Positions 52,997-64,000 of a stretch of 64,000 nt of DNA are shown here, one piece after another. This DNA comes from Leguminivora glycinivorella (taxonomy: Eukaryota; Arthropoda; Insecta; Lepidoptera; Tortricidae), in the NCBI RefSeq assembly GCF_023078275.1, contig NC_062993.1, forward strand, positions 6,757,252-6,821,251. Reading direction: 5' to 3'. The notes beneath the pieces are model-generated. The model worked only from the letters and a program-made list of their open reading frames with translations, was not told the DNA's origin and searched no databases. The translations under genes and the position numbers were made by a program. How positions within the stretch are numbered: the stretch's first letter is position 1; every line of letters begins with the position of its first letter.

Positions 52997-53099
52997 CTTC
53001 CAACTGCGCCACGGAGGCCTGCTGGATGTGTGCGAATTTATCCATGCCTTCCCTCAATTCTCAACCGCCTTAGGGTGGCGTTATAGCAAACATCTACCC
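52997..53099 (+). other. Coding-like island of 103 bp with splice-like edges
   Basis: On the plus strand, TTTCTATCATTTTAG precedes a frame reading FQLRHGGLLDVCEFIHAFPQ and then FSTALGWRYSKHLP before GTAAGA. The minus strand also reads an open stretch with a methionine (MDKFAHIQQASVAQLEAKMI). GC content is raised compared with its surroundings. I do not recognise a family. It may be an exon, a gene fragment carried by a repeat, or chance. Confidence 0.35.
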
Positions 53100-53771
53100 G
53101 TAAGAATAGATCTTAACAGGCACTGGAGTCTCAATTTACCTTGAGAATTTGCCAGTAACAATGTGCTAATTAACCCATACTAGAGGTAAATTTGTTTGTT
53201 TTGTAGGTGTGAATTTTTCCATTTTTCTTTAATTTAAAAATATGTAAACATTTTAATTTACCAAAAAAAGTTCTACTTCCTAAATTATAAAATAAACTCC
53301 TAAAAACCTTATCAACTCTCGTGCCGCAAAGTCAACGCTAATCCACCTGTATCCACACTTCTAGCTCAGGTAAGCGAAACTTTTTTATCTTCACCTAAAT
53401 TATCTGCCGCGAGATCGCGCTTTTTTGCCAGCGAGCCCTTCCGCGCCATTTGGCTGTTTTCTTTTGACTATAAATAATGTAATATCTTTAAAGAAATGGA
53501 TTAAAAGGCTAGTTTATTGGTTGTTTTCTAATTTGGATGGACAGAGGATACAATACAAATTGAGCTAGCTAAAGATGATGACCCCGGCCAATATCTATAA
53601 AATGCCACGCAAAAAAAATGGTATCCGTAACTCATAGAGTTTTTACAAGTACGACAACAGAAATAGGTACTGCGTGTTACTGATTACATCTTGCCTTTCA
53701 AGTAGAAATAGGCTAGAAATTGTATTAAACAGTTATTTTATTAAATTTTATTTTATTTAAGTAAGATCATT

Positions 53772-54116
53772 CGGCGTCGAGACCCTTGGCCCGTAGGGCT
53801 CTGGCGCTCTAAGTCTCTTCAAGGACCTGTCGAAGAGACTGAGAGACGCCACCGGAGACCGAAGAGCTGGCAGCTTCCTCGCTCAGCGCATTAGCTTGAC
53901 AATCCAGCGAGGAAATGCTGCCAGCGTCTTCGGTACCATGCCACAGGGGCCGTTTTTAGATTTATTTTAGTTTAATTTTAGATTTATTTAGTTTAATTTT
54001 TATTTTAAGTTTAATTTTAGTATAACTTTAGATTTATTTAGTTGAATATTATGTAATACTTACACTATTTAGTACTGAATATAAATATTGTTCTCAAATT
54101 TTAAATACTAAAAAAA
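53772..54116 (+). mobile_element. Non-LTR retrotransposon 3' end with target duplication
   Basis: It encodes LRDATGDRRAGSFLAQRISL and QRGNAASVFGTMPQG, the conserved C terminus of a lepidopteran LINE polymerase, then an AT-rich 3' UTR and A-run. AAGTAAGATCATT (53759-53771) and AAGAAAGATCATT (54117-54129) bracket it as a 13-bp target duplication. Confidence 0.75.
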
Positions 54117-54317
54117 AAGAAAGATCATTATATTTTTAAATTTTCTACATTTCTAAAAATAACATCATCGTTAAGGTTGTAATGCCGGAATAACTAAAAG
54201 ACATATCTCCATTTTCTTCTTTTTATATCTGAGTCTACGGCCCCAAGACAATTCTTGTGAAAAGCAACACCAGTCCATACTTTCGACACGGTTGACAGAC
54301 TTGTCATAAGAAATGTA

Positions 54318-54443
54318 TGAACTGGGGGCCGATTTTTGAGTCTCACGCGTTCGAATTCAGAAAATTGTCACTGAAAATAATAGGCAATTCACCGTTTTCA
54401 ACCGGTATTTTAGTGACAGTGAGACTCAAAAATCGGCCCCCTG
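54318..54443. mobile_element. MITE with GGGCCGATTTTTGAGTCTCAC ends, copy 1
   Basis: GGGGGCCGATTTTTGAGTCT CACGCG on the left and AGTGAGACTCAAAAATCGGC CCCC on the right. The core AGAAAATTGTCACTGAAAAT AATAGGCAA is shared with 59936-60060. Confidence 0.85.
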
Positions 54444-55039
54444 AGCGTAATCTTTATTGGCCCGATTCTAAGTTATTGTTAGGTCAATTATATGCTTTTA
54501 ATACGATGTGCATCGAAAATGTCAGTGTCAAACGTGAAGTTTTTTTTAGAGCACCCACACTGGCTGTTATAAATGTTATATAACATTAAAAAAAACATTT
54601 ACTGTCGCTATCGTGTTCGAATCGAGCGGATTACTGGCCACCAAGAAAACATGCAACCCATAAGCAATTGCAGCTTTTTTTAAATAAAAAGTAAAATCGT
54701 CATCGCAGCTGACTGGCACGAGCGCGCGCACGAGCCATACGCATCCGTCTTAATTGTTGCATGTCGGAAAAAAGAGAATAAAAAAGCGGGATAAAAAGTG
54801 AATTTGGCAAGGAAGGTAAAAAGACAGGAAGAGCTGTGGCCACTTCCGCGGTTTCTGTGACGGCAGTTTAGTGTGGATGTTGCCTTTTAAATAAGAAGCT
54901 CATGCCTTTTTGAAGACTTATTTGTGTACTTATAACAAAATATCGTTTTATAGATTAACATTATTTTTGCGTTGTTTGAATATCATTATTGATTTATTAT
55001 TTTAATATCAACTCTTGCGGGCTTACACGTGATCCCAAA

Positions 55040-55714
55040 ATGCTCACAAGGTTATTATTATTTACATTATATTGCATCAGTATTTATTCCGTCGAATTAA
55101 GTAGTAGGTAAGGTTTTTTAAAATCTAAGATAAGTAAGTATTTATATAAAATAAAATAAAAAATAAGTGTGTCCTTCTTCTTTCTTAGGTATGCATAGAA
55201 ATTAAATTTCAAAAGTGCAGATATTGTGATTCTATTGAGAAAGGTCTATTGTCCATACTATTTGTTTCTTTTTTTAGGTTAAGTAGCTGTCGTCGAAATT
55301 TTGTACCAAGGTACCATCAGCCCCTTTTTACTGGAGCAATGGCTATGTATTTGTGAATAAAATAATAAGTTAAAAAATCAAATGCAATATTTAAAAAAAA
55401 TGCTTGTAATTCTATGACATGTCCATGATATTCTCGAAATGGCATAGGGCGAAGCACTTTTTTCTTAATTTGATCAGCAATTGTTTGGATGTTGGGACCA
55501 CGCCTTACTCTCACAAAAGGGAAAATTCAAAAAACACGACACGTGCTCAAACTCTCGTTTTTTACGGAAACGAACCATTAGAAAGGTTTATTTTTTAGAT
55601 GTGTAATTAATTTTGCGATTCGCAGCATGTGGTTAATAGTGGTGTGCTGGCAGATGAATGTTTGCCTCATAGCGAAAGTGCCTAAGCAAAAAAAAAAAAC
55701 ACCGGAACTTTATG
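55040..55714 (+). CDS. Candidate 5' exons of a secreted protein (55040-55107 and 55626-55714)
   Basis: ATG at 55040 opens a signal-peptide-like stretch (MLTRLLLFTLYCISIYSVEL) ending in phase 2 at GTAAGG. An acceptor GATTCGCAG at 55625 begins a second block that continues in frame: MWLIVVCWQMNVCLIAKVPK, then QKKKTPELY and a GTAAGT donor after 55714. The phases agree, but no further exon was found in the window. The second block could equally be a separate start. The call is speculative. Confidence 0.3.
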
Positions 55715-56707
55715 GTAAGTAGTCTCAAAGCGCGCAGCAGGCGAATAATAAAGCGTACAATTAATATCACATGCAAAGAATATTACTTACTACATAACCT
55801 ATCTAAAAAATTTCAAACTACAACATAACTACATGTCTATACGTGTATTACATTATTCCGCTGCAGTTTGCTCTCACTTTTGTACTTAAAACTAGACCGA
55901 GTTCTCATTTGGCTGAAACTTATTAATTTAAGGATTTTACAGAAGTGTTTGACGTTACGTTGCCCTGTTTATATATGATTCTTTTAAAGTTTAGAATAAA
56001 AGTATAAAAAAATACATCATCTGCATAGTTATAAATATATCATAACAACACGAACGGGCTGAGGATGCGCTGCGATGCTTCAGCCATTTAATTTCAAAAT
56101 AATCTCTCATCGCTTATTTTCAGTCTGTCCCATCAGCATTGTGATAGATAGTATTGTCTTCGATTACCGCGATAGTTACTCATGAAATAAAACTATGGAA
56201 ACGGATCGCGTATAACGAATTTAAAATTCATCCCGACGTTTCGAACTCTTTAGAGCGTTCGTGGTCAACGGGTGACTGATAGATAGGCAAAACCATAATC
56301 TAACAGTCTAAAACAAAACCAAACATTAAACTCGCAAAATTAAAAAAAAAACTGACTAATGCCGAAAGAGCGCGGCAGACGGAAACATGGCACATGCCGC
56401 GAATAAAAAACCATCAAAATTGTCGATGGCAAACCATAGTTTTATTCAAACATTTTTTGTCTGTGCGCTTTTTAGCGATTTTTTGTGCGATCTGCATATA
56501 CCTTTTTATACTGACCAGATGGCGTATGCATATGACATTTTTTTTGTCGAGTGCGATTTTTAGTAGTTTATCTGTAGTTTTTTGGTGACAGATGTTTTGC
56601 ATATGATATTAAGAGCATATTACTTAGCTTTAGTTTTATTATGCTTTAGACACATCGATTTAAGTTCATATAATTTTTAGTGTAATTTCTCCATTCCTTT
56701 TTTTATG

Positions 56708-57006
56708 TAATAAATAAATAAATAAATAAATAAATATTATAAGGACATTCTTCTTACACAGATTGACTGAGGCCCACGGTAAGCTCAAGAAGGCTTGTGT
56801 TGTGGGTACTCAGACAACGATATATATAATATTTATATACATATTTCTATGTATATAAGTATTTATATACTTATATACATAGAAGAACATCCATGACTCA
56901 GGAACATATATCTGTGCTCATCACACAAATGAATGCCCTTACCGGGATTCGAACCCGGGACCGCGGCGTAGCAGACAGGGTCACTACCGACTGCGCCAGA
57001 CCGGTC
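56708..57006 (-). mobile_element. tRNA-derived SINE, subfamily 2
   Basis: An AAAT tail, ACACAGATTGACTGAGGCCC, an expanded AT-rich palindromic middle (56820-56885), CCGGGATTCGAACCCGGGAC and TGCGCCAGACCGGTCGCG. Confidence 0.85.
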
Positions 57007-57059
57007 GCGGTAATATTTGTTTATTCCCATAAATTATGTGTGTATTTATTTAATTATTT

Positions 57060-57264
57060 GTCTTTCTGGTACCTTGTTGTACATGTTGCTGCATTTGTCA
57101 CCTTCATCTCTTTTTATCCTCTCATTCATTCAAAGGTTAACTGGAAGAAATCCCTCAAAGGGATAAGTTCGCCTTTGTACTGTTCTTTACTGTAATTACT
57201 GTGCTTTTGTTAAATTATTAATTGTACAATAAAGAGTTTACTACTACTACTACTACTACTACAT
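57060..57264 (+). mobile_element. LINE 3' UTR fragment with TAC repeat tail
   Basis: GGTTAACTGGAAGAAATCCC TCAAAGGGATAAGTTCGCCT TTGTAC and CAATAAAGAGTTTA precede a (TAC)n run at about 57238-57262. This 3' end is common in Lepidoptera; the assignment is from memory. Confidence 0.6.
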
Positions 57265-58094
57265 ACTAGGATTTGAGTATAAATTAAATTGGTCTGCCTA
57301 CCCTTGATGACGGTTTAACTAATTACCAAAACCTATTCTTAAGTTAGTTCTTAAACTTAAGTAAATTACTAAAATTATGTCCGTAACGGCGATGTCTATA
57401 AAAGCTGAGCATCTGAAAGGGCTAATGTATTTCACTGTGTTAAATATGTATATTTCAATGTATTTAAGTTTGAGAGTTGTTAGTAGCTCAACATATCAAA
57501 CCAAAAGTCTTTGGCACGCGTTTTACTTAATAGTCAATTATCTCCAACGTACCACCCGCACATCTAAACGATATTTAGCAACCCGATCATCCCAGCCAAT
57601 CAGACATTCTCGGAAACTTAGTCTTCATGCGTTTAATAAAATAAAATATAATTGCCATTCAAAAACAAATAATTCGTGGCCCCGCGGCGTAGGGCACTAT
57701 CAAAAGCTTTTCGATTTGAATAAATCAATCGTTATAGAAATGCATCCTTATACAGGCTGTCTTGGAGCTGTCAGTTTCACGCTGACTTTTTAGACCGATT
57801 TTCGAATTTCGAACGCTCGATTTTTTAAATTCCTTTTATAGCCATTTATAGACGTTCAAACAAGTTTTTCACTACAAAAAGACGCGAAATTTAAATTGTC
57901 TATGGGACGATAAACATCCGCGCCAATTTTTTTTATTTTGTCTAGTGACGGAATATGTTTAACATACTACGGTTTTTGACTACTATCGAATCAGGCCTTT
58001 TTTCAATCTTACTGAATATTACACATTTAATTAAAAAAAGGGGTTAAATTTTTATTTACATAATTATATAAGAAACTAACTAACTTAAAAGCTA

Positions 58095-58215
58095 GCTAAT
58101 GTCTAAAATAGGCCCTTGAGGCATTGTACCAAGGATACTGGCGACATTTCCTTGCTGTATCGCAATGTATACGTTGTGCGAGGAAGTCGCCAGCTCTTCG
58201 GTCACCAGTTACCTC
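58095..58215 (-). mobile_element. Non-LTR retrotransposon C-terminal fragment
   Basis: The minus strand reads TGDRRAGDFLAQRIHIAIQQ and GNVASILGTMPQG, the same conserved end as at 53772-53950 but diverged and in the opposite orientation. Confidence 0.75.
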
Positions 58216-58364
58216 AACCGGTTAAATTTATGTATGGATGAGTCAAAACACAAATCTTTATCTACATATTGTTCGACGTGTTACAGTGACATCGTCTATA
58301 TTTTTATTTATTTATTATATTTTGCTTGACTTACCTATTTATTTTTCTTTGTAAATGGGTGAAT

Positions 58365-58767
58365 CAACTTTTTCTTGCTTTTTGCAAGAATTACCCTTAC
58401 TTATTATTAGGTCTACTTTTGTGATTTTTAACCTTACCTTCGTGAATAAAGATCCTTATTTCACGTATACCAATTAGGGAAAAATTTAAAAACGATTTAT
58501 TTTTAATTAAAATAATATGTGACCCAGTGGAAGAGACACTTTTTTCATACAAAAGTGAGGGACAGCTATGTCCACTGGGTCACTGCTCGAAACAAAGTTA
58601 TAAAATAGGAAATCCTATAATTACATGTTGTATTGCGTAGCTAGTATATTTGTCTTTAAAATAATAAGTATACATTAATTAAACTAAATCCCAATTAAAT
58701 TTTCTGACCACATGTAGTCGAAGTACATATGCGAAATTTTGCTGACAAAGAAAAGTTGATTCACCCA
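58365..58767. mobile_element. Possible MITE with GGGTGAATCAAC ends
   Basis: GGGTGAATCAACTTTTTCTT at the left and AAGAAAAGTTGATTCACCC at the right, about 400 bp apart. A 65-bp hairpin with perfect arms GTGACCCAGTGGA / TCCACTGGGTCAC lies inside at 58519-58583. Confidence 0.55.
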
Positions 58768-59487
58768 AATGACGATCCTTATTGGGAGACAATTCATTTA
58801 ATATTTTAGAATTTATGATGCGCCTAATTTCAGACGATCATGATGAGAAGATAAACATTATTTGTATGTAGCATATTGTCATAGTGTAATTTTTTATCAT
58901 TAATTAAAGAAATCTGGATCTTAATCATTACATACATGTAACTCCGTATAAACAGCTCCAGTCTAAGAAAAAAACGTACCTCAGAACCACATAGAAATAG
59001 GTACGGTCGCCTAGATGGCGTTACACCTTTGGGAGGCGCTCCGCTAGATGCCGCTAATATTATTAGATTGACATTTTAACACATACCAATCTAAGAATAT
59101 GGTCTTGTGTCGAGAGATGCACTGTGATTACATATTTTACTTTGACAATAACTCTCTATAATACTTGATCCTCGTTGGTATTACTGATATAAATTCCCCG
59201 CTCATCCTGTATCGCACTTTTTCGTACCATTTTAGAGGTCGACTTTTTGAACAGTTTTTTCTTGCGCCGCCAATTATGCACATTTTTGCCTTTGCGGCCC
59301 TTTGCCAGCTCTCATACTTGCCGATGGATTCCATCAAATAAAAATCGGTGGAACCCTTTTTGCGAGCGTTTTTTTCGGGATATTGATGAGAGCTCCAGAT
59401 TTTGAAGGAATTCCGCGGAGGGCGAAGGGACGTATTTTTGTAGGTATGCGCCGTATACAGCGAGCTAAAACGACTATACGTACCGAA

Positions 59488-59697
59488 TTTATTTTAGTTT
59501 AATTTTAGATTTATTTAGTTTAATTTTTATTTTAAGTTTAATTTTAGTATAACTTTAGATTTATTTAGTTGAATATTATGTAATACTTACACTATTTAGT
59601 ACTGAATATAAATATTGTTCTCAAATTTTAAATACTAAAAAAAAGTAAGATCATTATATTTTTAAATTTTCTACATTTCTAAAAATAACATCATCGT
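59488..59697 (+). repeat. Duplicate of the LINE 3' UTR plus its genomic flank
   Basis: The sequence is almost identical to 53961-54171, including 40 bases beyond the LINE's A-run and target duplication (ATATTTTTAAATTTTCTACA and following). It was therefore copied as DNA from that locus, not inserted separately. Confidence 0.85.
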
Positions 59698-59769
59698 ATC
59701 ATCTATAGGTACAGTCAGTAAAAAAAAAAGAAAAAGTAAGTAAGAAAGAGTAAGTAAGAAAGAGTAAGT

Positions 59770-59850
59770 AAGAGTGGCACTGAAGCTTTAGTAGTTTCAT
59801 GTGTTCTGCCTACCCCTTTATGGGATACAGGCGTGATTGTATGTATGTAT
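59770..59850. repeat. Interspersed repeat, reverse piece of the 42930 family
   Basis: AGTGGCACTGAAGC, AGTAGTTTCATGTGTTCTGC, CTACCCCTTTATGGGATACA GGCGTGATTGTA, then an ATGT run. Confidence 0.65.
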
Positions 59851-59935
59851 GTACAGTCAGTCAGACAGCATCAATCTGACATCCTGAATAACTTTTCAAA
59901 AATATAGATAAATCTGTAAAGTTCGTGATCAGCGG

Positions 59936-60060
59936 GCCGATTTTTGAGTCTCACGCGTTCGGATTCAGAAAATTGTCACTGAAAATAATAAGCAAGTCAC
60001 CGTTTTCAACCGGTTTTTTTGTGACAAAATTCCGTGTGCGAGATTCAAAAATCGCCCTCC
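59936..60060. mobile_element. MITE with GGGCCGATTTTTGAGTCTCAC ends, copy 2
   Basis: GGGCCGATTTTTGAGTCTCA CGCG and GCGAGATTCAAAAATCGCCC, with the same core as copy 1. Confidence 0.82.
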
Positions 60061-62226
60061 AGAAATGGCAAAGTTAAATTATTTTTTCTATGTTTAGACC
60101 CACATCTCTTTTTGTTTAGTAGTTACAGTTACGGTAGTTATTTCTGAAGCGTTATTTGATTTTGATCTGCCACTTTTAGTACTGACTGTACTCTTCACAC
60201 ATAGGTAAGATATTATTTAAATTTAAGCATTAGATATGTATCGAATATGCCAGTGGAAAACGTGACGTATTGGTTCAAGAAGGGCTTATTTCACACGTCT
60301 CAAAGTTCAAAACGAGTTGTATATATTAAGTATCACGTATCACGCACAGTACTTAGAATCACGAGCCCTTTCGATCCTACTAGGTAAAAAATGCGTCCCT
60401 TTAATTATTCCACTTCGTTATCATTTTTCAAACATTTTCTACAGCCGTTACAAAGTATGCAAAATAATAGAAAATTTTGGGACCATATTTTCGTCTCTTG
60501 TTTTTTGTCCTAGTTCGAAAAACATAAAAAAAATAAATATTTTTGGTGATTGTTCTCGCGAAAATGCCCAATTACGATTTCACTGATTTCAGTGACATAT
60601 TGACTGTGAGATTCGAACCTAAATAATTAGATCTAGATACGATATGGATGAGATAAGTCAGTTTGAATTACGTTTCTCTAAATAAAAATGACAGTTTGAC
60701 ATCTGAATCGGGCCGACAGTTAAAGAATTTTCTAACATGTCGCATAATTTTGAAGTCACATAAGTTAAATTGCTAAGAAGGTTGCATGTAGTACCTAGAA
60801 AGAAAACCGAGTAGCATAACAACCAAACACCTCATGTCAAACAAAACAAAATTTCACATTCAAGATTCCCAAATAGACGAACTAAAACTTAAACCATGCA
60901 ACTTATCAAAACTACCATTTAACACGCGGCTCGCACGCGAGCGGCCATCTTTTATTTTTGACTAGCCAGGATAATTGTTAATTATTTCGCTGTGTTCAGG
61001 TGCGCCGGCACCTGTGAGGACTTGTTTTGACAGGTGAAGTATTGTCAAGGCAGTGGTCAACTTGTTTGAACAGGGGGATTTAGCCAGCTGAATAAAAAAA
61101 GCGGGGTTGGATATTTGCTGTTGAGATTATGAGGCTTTTGGCACTTAACTCGTCCTTTATATGTATATTATGTATTATTATCAGATTTAATGTGAAGATT
61201 TATGTTTTGGACATGGACTTTCTCTGTTAGGTGTTTCATATAGTTTCGCTGGTTTGGAGGACAAATTATGCGGAATGAATATGCAATCAAAAATTTTCCC
61301 GAAATAACCTTGATTGGTACCTATGCAGTTTTCTATTGCAATACAAAAAAAAAAAAAACTATAAGTTTTCGAAAGCAAAACGAGGACAAGAATATAACAG
61401 TGAACTGGTTTTTTTTTCAGAATAGGGAAAGAAACCACTAAAATACATATGCAGCCACTTTTAGGACAGATCAAAATAAACATTAAGGGGTTAGAACACA
61501 AAATTCGTTTGTTCCTTTCTGACGTATTGGTGTGATAGAAAAGGACAAACGAACTTTATCGGCTTGATAACTTTAGAGTACGTTTATGAATAAGGGGGTA
61601 AGAAAATATTTTAAAAAGTCTAAAGAGCTGAACAATATTCGCAATATACTTATTAATTATAAAGCGACCTGCACGGGAAGCATGGTCGCGCGATAGACGA
61701 TAAAATAGCAGGCCGTCCCTATCGCACTATTTGTAAGTTTTCACGCCACTCCACTGCTAAGCATGTCGCGAAGGTCTACAAATCCTAGAGCCACCATCAG
61801 TCTTTTAGTTGCTTAGCAAAATGTCGCGTCCACGTTCCATTTCCAGGTTCAACCCCACGTAAATATTACTTACTGCTTACTGCTAGCCTTTCTCCGCAGA
61901 CGTTTAGTCTGGTTGCCTTTGGCATAGGCCTCTCCCATATTTCTCCATGTTTCTCTGTCTAGAGCTTGTCTTCTCCACAAGGTCTCCCAACAAATAACCC
62001 CACGTAAATATACTAGAGTGCGACTGAGAAAATTCAACCTTTTGTCTCTTTCCTACCCTGTAAGATGAAATCCTTTAGTTCTGTATTGCATTAATCTTCA
62101 AATTAGCGCACCACTATGAAAAAAATTTCGCGCTCGCTACGCTCGCGATTTTTTCCCTACATGCACTTTCTTCCCAAACCTGCCGAAACTTAAATTCGCT
62201 CAACCAACCCACGCAACCCTAATCGA
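60061..62226. other. No gene seen; one repeat piece near 61880-61990
   Basis: CGCAGACGTTTAGTCTGGTT GCCTTTGGCATAGGCCTCTC CC looks like a LINE-type 3' region seen in Lepidoptera. Everything else is AT-rich and unassigned. Confidence 0.45.
61506..61553. repeat. Short hairpin
   Basis: TCGTTTGTTCCTTTCT pairs with AGAAAAGGACAAACGA, with one or two gaps. Confidence 0.5.
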
Positions 62227-62475
62227 TTGCACAAGTCGGCACTGGCTCCTAGTGATTTCAAGTTGGGCATCTACCGTGCACAAGATGCAAGGCACTACGC
62301 AGTGGTGTACTTAGGGTCCCGTACTTTTGCGGTTGGACAGGCGCATGTGGCCCTGAGTAGAGTAAAATCACTTAGTGCTCTCCAGATAGAAGAGCTAGAT
62401 TGTTCTAAGCTGACAAATAAAACACAATGCAACACAGACACACTGGCGGAGATGGTGAGAATGTGGGCTCAATAA
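62227..62475 (+). pseudogene. C-terminal fragment of a PIF1-type helicase (Helitron-like)
   Basis: From about 62300 the frame reads VVYLGSRTFAVGQAHVALSR VKSLSALQIEELDCSKL and ends MVRMWAQ before TAA. The GQ-VALSRV-S segment is the last helicase motif of PIF1-like enzymes and of Helitron RepHel proteins. The upstream part does not match, so only the tail of a degraded copy remains. No Helitron terminus was identified. Confidence 0.7.
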
Positions 62476-62527
62476 AATATAAATTGAAATAAAAATAAAA
62501 ATTAAATAAATTAATGAAATAAATTTA

Positions 62528-62937
62528 TAGTTTAAAAAACCCTAGAAAAACACGCTTTTATAAATGCACGTAAAAACCAAAAATAAATTATGGATCGTGC
62601 AAGTTGTCTCTATTTCTGGGATGAAGAGTAAACTATGTGCTTTTAATTATAATATTTGATTGTAAAAGCGTGGGGCGCTGTAGTCGTGCTGCAAGTCCAG
62701 TTAGCGCGCCAATCTGTGTAAAATGCTTCTCGTAACATAGCTTAACTTAATTTCTCAGCAAGTTATACAAAAAGTTATTCCTGTTACAGCGCCTCACGCT
62801 TTTATAATCAAATATTATAATTAAAAGCACATAGTTTACTCTTCATCCCAGAAATAGAGACAACTTGAACGATCCATAATTTATTTTTGGCTTTTATAGC
62901 ATTTATAAAAGCGTGTTTTTCTAGGGTTTTTAAACTA
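62528..62937. mobile_element. Long inverted-repeat element, arms of about 150 bp
   Basis: Left arm 62528-62682 and right arm 62787-62937 are near-perfect reverse complements: TAGTTTAAAAAACCCTAGAA and its complement at the ends, CATCCCAGAAATAGAGACAA inside. The spacer is about 105 bp. Differences are few. It is adjacent to the helicase fragment. Confidence 0.88.
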
Positions 62938-63699
62938 AGTACATATAAATTTTTTAAGACGTAGTTCCCTATTACCTCTTTCATTTTTCATTGTTCCTTT
63001 TTAGTAGTATAAATAAGTATACCCATTGTAGTTTTGTTAATTTAGTGTTTATTTGCGAAAGGGTTTAGTGAAATATTTGCACTGGCAGCGAATGCATTGT
63101 GGTATTGATCCATCGTGCCAAATAATAGCAAGGGTCTGAAAACCCCTTTAGCGGATAAAACGATTGTGGCCGTTGACTACATCAACAGAGGTTTATATCA
63201 ACATCATGAATGCAATAAGTATATAAATAACAATTTTTTTTATTGCGTGAATAAGTCAGTCGTTCTTGTAGATATCGCAAAGTTAACTTTTACACATCAC
63301 TTCTAAAGATTTGAGTTTCAATGAGAAGTAAAACATGGGGCTTTAATTATTACGCACTTATTAAATTGTCAACAGCACAGATTTTTCGAAAAATCTGTTT
63401 GTTTCTAACAAATAAACGAAAAAATAAAAATATTTAAATCTCATCTGGCACAGTAAAATTCAGGGACTATTCTTCTCATTTTCTTTTACTTAATTGGATA
63501 AAGGTAAAACATTTTAGGATGAAGTATGCATGCCCAAAAAATACTACTAAAAGCTACACTAGAAAGCAAAAACGAATCAATTTCTCTATCAATCTATTCA
63601 GCATCTGTGCTTCTAAAAAATAAAGGTGCAAACGTTTTGACACCAGTAAAAAGTGAATTTCTGCAATCATAGCTCCTTCCAGCTTTTATCGTCACCCCT
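62938..63699. other. Unassigned end region
   Basis: A short open frame (63115-63306 plus) has no recognisable similarity. No RNA gene or repeat was recognised. Confidence 0.4.
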
Positions 63700-63905
63700 T
63701 TACATCGGAATCGGAGATCGATCTTCAAACACAATAGTCGAGGGCTCGTGCCATTTTTTCTTACGGAAGACAAGCGAAAGCAAATACATTTTGTCAGAAT
63801 AGGCACACTCCACTCAAGAAGCGATCGGGTTTTTCTGACAGACGGACAGACGGACAGACGGACAGACGGACATGACGAAACCAAAGGGTTCCGTTTTTGC
63901 CAAGA
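63700..63905 (-). mobile_element. Fragment of the second GTCY-type family
   Basis: GACGGACAGACGGACAGACG at 63840 is followed by ACATGACGAAACCAAAGGGT and TCCGTTTTTGCCAA, as at 51960-51995. The left part is not recognisable. Confidence 0.6.
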
Positions 63906-64000
63906 TAGCACATGCCGAAATCTGATTACACGATATTTACTCAAAGGGTTGCATTGCAAAAACTATCGGAACGCATCGAGCCTTTTTGCGCCCGTTTTTT

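Noticed and set aside
37619..57006. tRNA genes (A and B boxes at 37.6, 38.9, 48.1, 49.1 and 57.0 kb)
   Set aside because: Each is followed by a shared non-tRNA body and an AATA-type tail, and the cloverleaf does not close; they are SINE heads.

Overview
The window looks like nuclear DNA of a moth or butterfly (Lepidoptera). It is AT-rich and intron-rich, holds an adjacent pair of insect-specific Osiris genes, and is full of repeat classes typical of lepidopteran genomes: MITEs carrying GTCY-type tetranucleotide runs, tRNA-derived SINEs with an AATA tail, non-LTR 3' ends, and many GC-rich fold-back elements. Little of it is protein-coding.

Layout. (1) About 2.4-16.9 kb, plus strand: an eight-coding-exon SLC29-type equilibrative nucleoside transporter (ENT) gene whose exons join in compatible phases. 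The ATG sits just after a 3' splice site, so a 5' UTR exon must lie further upstream. Exon 7 carries a one-base frameshift, the model ends at a TAG followed by 18 more in-frame coding-like codons, and two conserved family motifs are altered, so the gene may be decaying. Exon 3's 3' end is tandemly repeated in intron 3, and a broken partial copy of exon 5 lies in intron 5. (2) The most interesting signal: five related elements of 130-135 bp, all in sense orientation, one in the 5' intron and one in each of introns 3, 4, 5 and 6. They have the architecture of H/ACA snoRNAs: two hairpins, an H-like box in the hinge, and ACA three bases before the end, with a compensatory base-pair change. I infer an ENT/snoRNA host gene. 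(3) 13-21 kb: a local burst of one palindromic MITE family. (4) 22-29 kb: a repeat-only region with a 1.9-kb fold-back element (7-bp target duplication, core of four to five 186-bp units each with a strong hairpin), a hAT-like 543-bp MITE with 8-bp duplication, and GC-rich palindromes. (5) 29.1-30.7 kb and 40.7-42.0 kb, minus strand: two three-exon Osiris-family genes, both with a TATA box. Between them, at 31.55-34.14 kb, is a young BEL/Pao-type element with 147-bp LTRs and ACAAT duplications that keeps a gag-protease frame but has no pol. (6) 42-64 kb: mostly repeats and unassigned DNA, with a frameshifted coiled-coil coding remnant (45.4-46.2 kb), a coding-like island (53.0 kb), possible first exons of a secreted protein (55.0-55.7 kb), several LINE 3' ends and a PIF1-type helicase fragment beside a long inverted repeat (62.2-62.9 kb).

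All family calls are by reading the sequence. Nothing was searched, folded or aligned by computer. Boundaries of repeats are approximate unless target duplications are given.
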